A stretch of DNA of 64,000 bases from the NCBI GenBank assembly GCA_036346225.1, contig JARFIW010001469.1, forward strand, positions 13,734,001-13,798,000, in the 5' to 3' direction. The notes below the pieces were generated by a model that did not search any database, was not told the DNA's origin, and was given only the letters and a program-made list of their open reading frames with translations. Positions 58,742 through 64,000 of this stretch are shown piece by piece. The DNA comes from Platerodrilus igneus (lineage: Eukaryota; Arthropoda; Insecta; Coleoptera; Lycidae). The position numbers and the translations under genes were made by a program. The stretch's first letter is position 1. Each line of letters begins with the position of its first letter.

Positions 58742-59055
58742 CAGATCCCTCGAAAAGATGGTTCTCGTGTTGACGTTTACTATTACTATCGTGCAAAGAT
58801 ATGTCGTTCCAAAAATGAAATTCAAATTTTCTGTAAAGAAAAGGACTAAGTATATGACCTTAATGACTTTGATTTCAGTGATCCGTCAGAGGGGGATAAA
58901 TCAGTCAAAATTCTAGAATTTGATAAAGATGAACCTATCTTAACCTGTTTTGTACAAGTTCCAGATTATTATGAAAGTATAGTCAACTCTCAATATAGAC
59001 ATGAATGGGAAAAGGCCATAGATGAAGACTTACTTATAAATGAAAAATGTAGTTA
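58742..59055 (+). pseudogene. Copia-like pol fragment with an MBD-like peptide
   Basis: One frame with a single internal stop reads RKDGSRVDVYYYYRAKICRS followed by KNEIQIFCKEK, resembling the methyl-CpG-binding/TAM fold signature (DVYY...RSK-E). About 60 residues later VPDYYESIVNSQYRHEWEKA then IDEDLLINEK resembles the N-terminal part of a Copia RT (RVT_2: P-x-y-E-A...W-x-x-A-m-x-E-E). The rest of pol is missing. A linked MBD-like domain in a Copia-type polyprotein is inferred from this continuous frame. Confidence 0.4.
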
Positions 59056-59258
59056 AGGATCATTTAATGGTGTGTTTAAACTCGGTTAAAGTACAGTCGT
59101 TAATTAATAAATAAACCAAAAGTGACAAAAAATCTTTATATAACTCTTATCAGTGACCATTAATTTATATTTCCTTTATATATGCCAGATATTGATGTGG
59201 TTGCTGCTGTTACTCAAAATTATAATTAGACAAAACAAGACTGTTGGTGCAGTACAAA

Positions 59259-60320
59259 ATGACTTCCTGCTATAAATGTAAAGTAGTTGAAAAAAGTGAA
59301 AAACATTTTATCTTTCCTTGTGATAGTTGCAGTGCTATTATGTGATGAGTGTGCTAATTAGATGGCTCAATTTAAAAGGCAGGAAGCTAATTTTTTACCG
59401 TGAAGACTATGAGCAAGGAGTAAGATTACTTCCACCCTCTATCAAAAAAATTATGGACTTACAAGCTGTGATGAAAGAATTAAAACAACCAGTGAGCAAT
59501 AATCTAAACAAAATTGGTAAACGAGATCGAATTAGCGAAAATGGGATAGACAAAACCATTTATCAAATATGATGATTTATAATGTGAACGAATTTCAACA
59601 AGGAACAAATAGATCGTATATCTGAAACAAAATGGCAGTTACAGCTTTACATAAGGAAATAAATATCAACAAGGAAACATTAAAGTATTAAGAGTTAACT
59701 CAAAAGCACATCCAATTAAAGCAATTTTAAATGTATGTGATGATGTTAAGCGTGTTAAGAAACAAAAACTTTATAAAAAACACTCGGTAGTAAAATTTTC
59801 AGTGATTAAACAGAACAGCAACAACTATATTACCAAGAAATCAAAATCAAATTTCAACAAATTTATGCAAAAGGTGATACTAGTAAGACAATCAAGTATA
59901 TGAATGGAAAACCTACATTTGTTAAAAAAAACAACTTTCATTAAATATAATATGAATATCATCTACTTAAGTTCTCAAAGTGCTTTTAAACATAAAGACG
60001 AAATTGAGGGTTCTGTATTGCATTACAATCCTAAAATCCTATTAGCAACTGAAACAAGACAAACTGAAGATATCCAAACCATAGAATTAATACTAGATAA
60101 TTATTGATATGTTTACTGTGATTCTGATACTAGACAAAATGGAGAGATTGTGATCTATATTAAACAAAATATACAGTACAATGTATTCAAAACATTTATA
60201 CAAAAGTGTAGTTATTGGTGCAAAATTATAAAAATTGGTTTTGGTATACGTCAGTGGATGATAGAATGCTTATATCACTCACCAACTTCATCTCATGTTA
60301 ATTTTATAGAAGACTGAGAA
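59259..60320 (+). pseudogene. LINE fragment: zinc-finger ORF1 and apurinic endonuclease start
   Basis: At 59259 MTSCYKCKVVEKSEKHFIFP and CDSCSA, then after a frameshift CDECAN, give the paired CxxC pattern of a PHD/zinc-type ORF1 N-terminus. At 59952 MNIIYLSSQSAFKHKDEIEG, then LHYNPKILLATETRQ (with the conserved glutamate of the ET motif), GEIVIYIKQNIQYNV and CLYHSPTSSHVNF make up the first half of an apurinic-type endonuclease. The sequence ends abruptly near 60320. Several stops are present. Confidence 0.6.
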
Positions 60321-60424
60321 CATTGTAGACAGTCAAAAGGATAATTAAAGAATTTCATACCACACAATCTATCGTAAAGTAAATTCATGGCCAACCTTTC
60401 TGCAAATACTATATATGTTACCTC

Positions 60425-60705
60425 TTTGTTCACATTGTGGCTCCCATCTATAAAGCCACTACTGCCTTCTTTAAAACCACCATAATGCATACCTCCTACA
60501 CATCTACTTCTGTCATACCAATTACACCGCTTTGTTGCCAATTGCACTTTAATGGTACTGCTTTTAAAACCTTTCCCATCAAGCCATTCAATTGCGGAAG
60601 CAGCATATTCCGTATTACCATACGTTACTTGTAGCTTCACCTGTTCTCGCAAGTGGCTTTATATTTATATTGCCAAATCTTTGGTTTCTGCATTTTATCG
60701 CCAAT
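60425..60705 (-). pseudogene. FUS/cabeza-family RRM fragment, decayed
   Basis: On minus, after a splice-acceptor-like TTTTTTCAG at 60713-60706, the reading KPKIWQYKYKAT, then GEA, then (after frameshifts) VTYGNTEYAASAIEWLDGKG and FKSSTIKVQLATKRCNW matches the second half of the RNA recognition motif of FUS/TAF15/cabeza proteins: the GEATVTYxD strand, the helix AxSAIxWFxGKxF and the RNP-type IKVxxAxRxN strand. It continues with a Gly-rich GGMHYGGFKEG stretch, as the RGG region does in that family. Frameshifts and no flanking exons indicate a copied, dead exon. Confidence 0.55.
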
Positions 60706-61384
60706 CTGAAAAAATTAAAGTTCAAGTTTTTTAACTCAAGAAATACAATATTACACTATTTATACAGTTAAAAAATTTTTTGAGTTCAAAATTTTAGAAA
60801 TGCAAACTAATGTACTTTCCTCAATTCCAGTAATGAAATCAGGGTAAAATTTTTTGGGCAACTAAAAAAAAAGTTTCAATTTAGAAGTACGGGGGAGAGC
60901 TTTCATATAAAATGATTTACCTTGAACAAATATTCAAACGAATTTAATGAGTAATAAAGGAGGCATGTGAGCAACCTTGAGCAATTAAATCAATAAAAGC
61001 AATAGCAACACATTGTACATCAATTGTTATTCCAAGTATATGCAAATTTATTTTAATAAAGATCCTAAAACTCGAGTTCTAATTTTTTAGTCCAATTATA
61101 GGAATTCCCCTCACTCATAATATACAAATACATTACTTTCAAACAAACCTCATTTAAACTGGCAAGTGCATACGATTTTTGTTTAAAACAAAAGCCAAAC
61201 AACCTACAAGTATAAAGAAATTGCCTATTTTTTCATCAACACCTAAACAAACTTTTATTATTGTGGCTATAATCAAGAACATTTCTAAATGGGAAGCAGT
61301 GAAGATAAACTATTAATACACTAAGACATGCACAATAAAGAATACTGAAACTGAAACAATTTTCAAGGTATTACCTTACATCTA

Positions 61385-62045
61385 ACCTGCTATGGCATGG
61401 GGCATCATCCTGCTGGAACCATATCTGTTGACGTTCAAGTAGGGGTAGATCATCAAGAAAATCATCTAGTTCTTTTTGTAAGAGTAAATAACGGTCTGCA
61501 TTAAAAGATTATCGAAAAAAGAAAGGTCCAATTATTTCATTTTTAAAAATTTCACACCACACATTGGTTTTGAAAGCATACTGGTCGTGAGTTTTGATTG
61601 TAAAATGTGGACTAGTCTCACTCCACCAACGGCAGTTTTGTGAAAAAACTGTTCCATTTGATGAAAATGGTGCTTCATCCGAAAAAAGATTATGTCTTGC
61701 CAAAATGGATTTTCTTCCAACTTTCCTTGGATATCACAACAGAATTCAAAGTGTCTATCATGATCTCCTGGCGTTAACGTATGAATAAATTACGGATTGT
61801 ACGGGTGCAATTTGTTCTTTTTCAAAATTTTTAAAACCGTGTCTTTACTTACAGTATTTGGCATCAAAGATGCCGTTTTTCGCAAAGAATGTTTTGGATG
61901 TTCGATTGTTGGGAGCATTACTTCAAACTCCATCTCATCACTAACAACCAGTTTTTGATGTTTATTGGTATATCTATTTTTCACATCTCCAAAACTCTTA
62001 AATTTTATTAATAGTTTTCTTACTGTTTCATTGTGAACCATTTTC
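61385..62045 (-). pseudogene. Tc1/mariner-superfamily (IS630-type) transposase, broken
   Basis: From minus 62041: MVHNETVRKLLIKFKSFGDV, then RKTASLMPNTVSKDTVLKIL and KKNKLHPYNP (helix-turn-helix part). The second block (61720-61509) gives FSDEAPFSSNGTVF, HDQYAFKTNVWCEIFKNEII and GPFFF, containing the first catalytic D. The third (near 61480-61390) has LLERQQIWFQQDDAPCHS, containing the second D. This order is characteristic of a transposase family widespread in insects. Frameshifts occur between blocks and the final catalytic acid is not located. Confidence 0.7.
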
Positions 62046-62350
62046 TCTGGATGTTGTTATATTTTCTTGCACACTCAATGTTGCTGGCATTTCTTACAAA
62101 TACATTTAGAAACTGAAGTCTTGACGTTTACTGTCAAACAATTTTAGTCAGTGCATCCTACATTAAATGTATTAGAGAAAACTGAAAAAGTAAGAAAAAA
62201 GTTTTTTACGATAGATAGCTATAATTGCATATTTTACCGTAGTTTTTAATTCTAAATAACTTTTTGTAATAACAATTTTCAAAATTCTCAAAAATAAAGG
62301 TACTTTACTCTTGTACCGAATTCATATTTATTGATAAACCTCGTATACGA

Positions 62351-63079
62351 CTGATAAATTTAAGTAACATTCGTTTTAATACCGACATCGAGGAGAGCAA
62401 AGAGCAATTAAAAACATAAGTTTTAAATATCGCGACATATTCCACTGTGTATTAAATAATAGAATCTAATAGGAAGTTGTTAGAAGTTGTTAAAGAAATC
62501 ATAAGTCAATTGCAGCAATGTAATACAAGGATAAACCAGACAGGTTATTACCAGTTCATGAGAACGGATGCAATACAATGTACTCCAGACGATAGTAATA
62601 CTGCAGGTGGCAGGTCATAAACGGTTAAGATACGCAATTACCTAGAAATTAAGATTGTAACAAAGTAACAAAGTATAGAATTAAGAATAAAGTAGACATG
62701 AGATCTTCAAGTTCCCACAGCCATGCGAGGGGGTAAGAACATTATAAAAAGCACGGGAGCTCAAGGACTCGGAAGTCAGTCAAAGTATTCAGTTTTAGAA
62801 TTGCAGTTTGCTTAGACGACTCACAATATTAGTTCAATTAATTAATTTATTTTGATTTAAAGTTAAAATCAGTTTGTCAAAATTCCACATTAGTTTCTGT
62901 ATCAAATAAATAAATTTGTTAAAAAGTTTGGAAGTGTTCTTTAAAAACGCAGCTCCCAAGACCTAAACCTTAACTCGCGGAGGAAAGAGGTCAGCCAATG
63001 CCCCCTCCACCTTCCCACCCACATGCACAAAATTAACTATTCCTACATAATAGCACAGATTATGAAAGTTGCGGCACTA
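62351..63079 (+). repeat. Direct repeat, right copy (pol start + LTR + flank)
   Basis: About 95% identical to 58018-58741. Beginning at AAATTTAAGTAACATTCG, it includes the NLSFKYRDIFHC-type pol fragment, the truncated LTR and the GGAGGAAAGAGGTCAGCC flank ending GTTGCGGCA. It differs in outer flanks on both sides, so the unit boundaries are sharp. Confidence 0.85.
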
Positions 63080-63597
63080 TTTGGGCAACCTAATAATATT
63101 GTATTTATACACAACAATTTAATAAATTTATTAAGATCAGAATACCTTAAAATACAATATACGAGATGAAATATAGGAAAACAATTACTATATTCGTTCA
63201 TAAAATAGTAGATATGTCTGTGCCTCTAAAACCTTTCTTTCAGTCAGTTCTGAAATATTGATTCCTATCCGATCACGTCAAACATACTCGCATATTTCAA
63301 GAACCAACCAATTTTATCTATACAACCTTTTTGACTTTATAATTTATATATTATCCTATTTTATTTTCGCTATTAAGCATGCTAAGATTGTGTAGAAGTG
63401 TTTGCATCACTATTCATAGAACTTAATTTGTTGAAAAATGTATTGAAATTAAATAACCAAATGTCAGTGATAATTGTGGGTGATATTTTAAGTGACTTTT
63501 CGAATATTTGATAAAATAATTATTGACTTACCTATAAGAACTTGTAAGTATATTTATAATCATCATGATAGACGAAGATTTACAACTATCATAGAGC
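63080..63597. other. AT-rich spacer, no gene recognised
   Basis: No motif or repeat detected. Confidence 0.45.
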
Positions 63598-64000
63598 ATG
63601 GAATGCAATAAATGTAAAAAGATTTTTAAAAACTCAAATTGAAAATTCACATGAAAAGAAGACATAAGGAATCATCAGAACATGATTTGGTATACGAAAA
63701 GCTATTCAATTCACCTATACATTCAAAAAATAATAAAGAAACAAGTATACGCGATAACACCAATACTACCACTTCTGAAGAAATTCTATCGAACCTAACA
63801 AAATTTAGAAGTCAAAACTTATTCATTATAAGGCGTATTCCAAAATCAATAAGAAGTAAGTGTGCCCTGTTGTTAATCGAATCTATCGATAACTGCATAA
63901 AATATAACTCAATTCCTGCTTGGGAAACGCTTTTATCCTTTGCATACCAAACTCTCTCAGTACATAAAGGTAGTAGCAAGACAAAGTCGACTAATATACC
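63598..64000 (+). pseudogene. LINE-like ORF start with a C2H2 zinc finger, runs off the window
   Basis: ATG at 63598 gives MECNKCKKIFKN; after a one-base frame break at ~63640 the sequence reads LKIHMKRRHKESSEHDLVYE, completing a C-x2-C...H-x4-H zinc finger. The frame then stays open to the window end, with LFIIRRIPKSIRSKCALLLI and SIPAWETLLSFAYQTLSV. The IPK-x-R...W-x-x-LL-x-F-x pattern resembles the region before RT in zinc-finger-bearing site-specific LINEs (R2/R4-like group). The rest lies outside the window, so the identity is tentative. Confidence 0.45.

Noticed and set aside
1..64000. CRISPR arrays, bacterial operons or rRNA
   Set aside because: No regularly spaced short repeats with unique spacers, no rRNA-like sequence; gene structure with introns and retroelements is eukaryotic.

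Overview
The window is AT-rich, repeat-dominated nuclear DNA from an insect, most likely a beetle. The evidence is a spliced insect odorant receptor gene, errantivirus-type Gypsy elements, Polinton and Penelope fragments, a mariner, a piggyBac and several LINEs. This is inferred from gene content; no species is identified. Only one gene looks like intact host coding sequence.

Layout. 1-6447: a decayed Gypsy/errantivirus provirus (gag, protease, RT, RNase H, start of integrase, env remnant, 3' LTR) split by a 1.6 kb solo LTR of another family. 7479-12497: a 5.0 kb DNA transposon with ~515 bp terminal inverted repeats and a frameshifted transposase-like gene with one intron. 12765-16530: a Penelope GIY-YIG fragment beside a Polinton remnant (capsid-type genes and protease on minus, a possible polymerase start on plus). 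18374-19914: a repeat of a TA-microsatellite-associated family. 20525-24170: a LINE relic, a 715 bp mariner deletion derivative and a piggyBac pseudogene.

28357-43384 (minus): an odorant receptor gene. Exons 1-3 lie at 42.2-43.4 kb. The only visible matching last two exons lie 13.6 kb away at 28.4-28.6 kb, with compatible phase 0 junctions. The large intron is packed with (TA)n tracts and elements sharing one terminal module.

44031-53300: a second Gypsy lineage, shattered by an LTR and LINEs. 53929-58646: a relative of the first Gypsy (LTR, tRNA-type primer site, long leader, gag, protease). A 725 bp piece of it is directly repeated at 58018 and 62351 around 3.6 kb holding a Copia/MBD-like fragment, a LINE ORF1/endonuclease fragment, a FUS/cabeza RRM fragment and a Tc1/mariner transposase. 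The window ends inside a zinc-finger LINE-like reading frame.

Most likely undescribed items: the terminal module shared by eight repeats abutting (TA)n (19.8, 28.0, 30.2, 31.8, 35.1, 35.3, 39.9 and 42.0 kb) and the long-TIR transposon. All names come from reading translations by eye; no database search was run.
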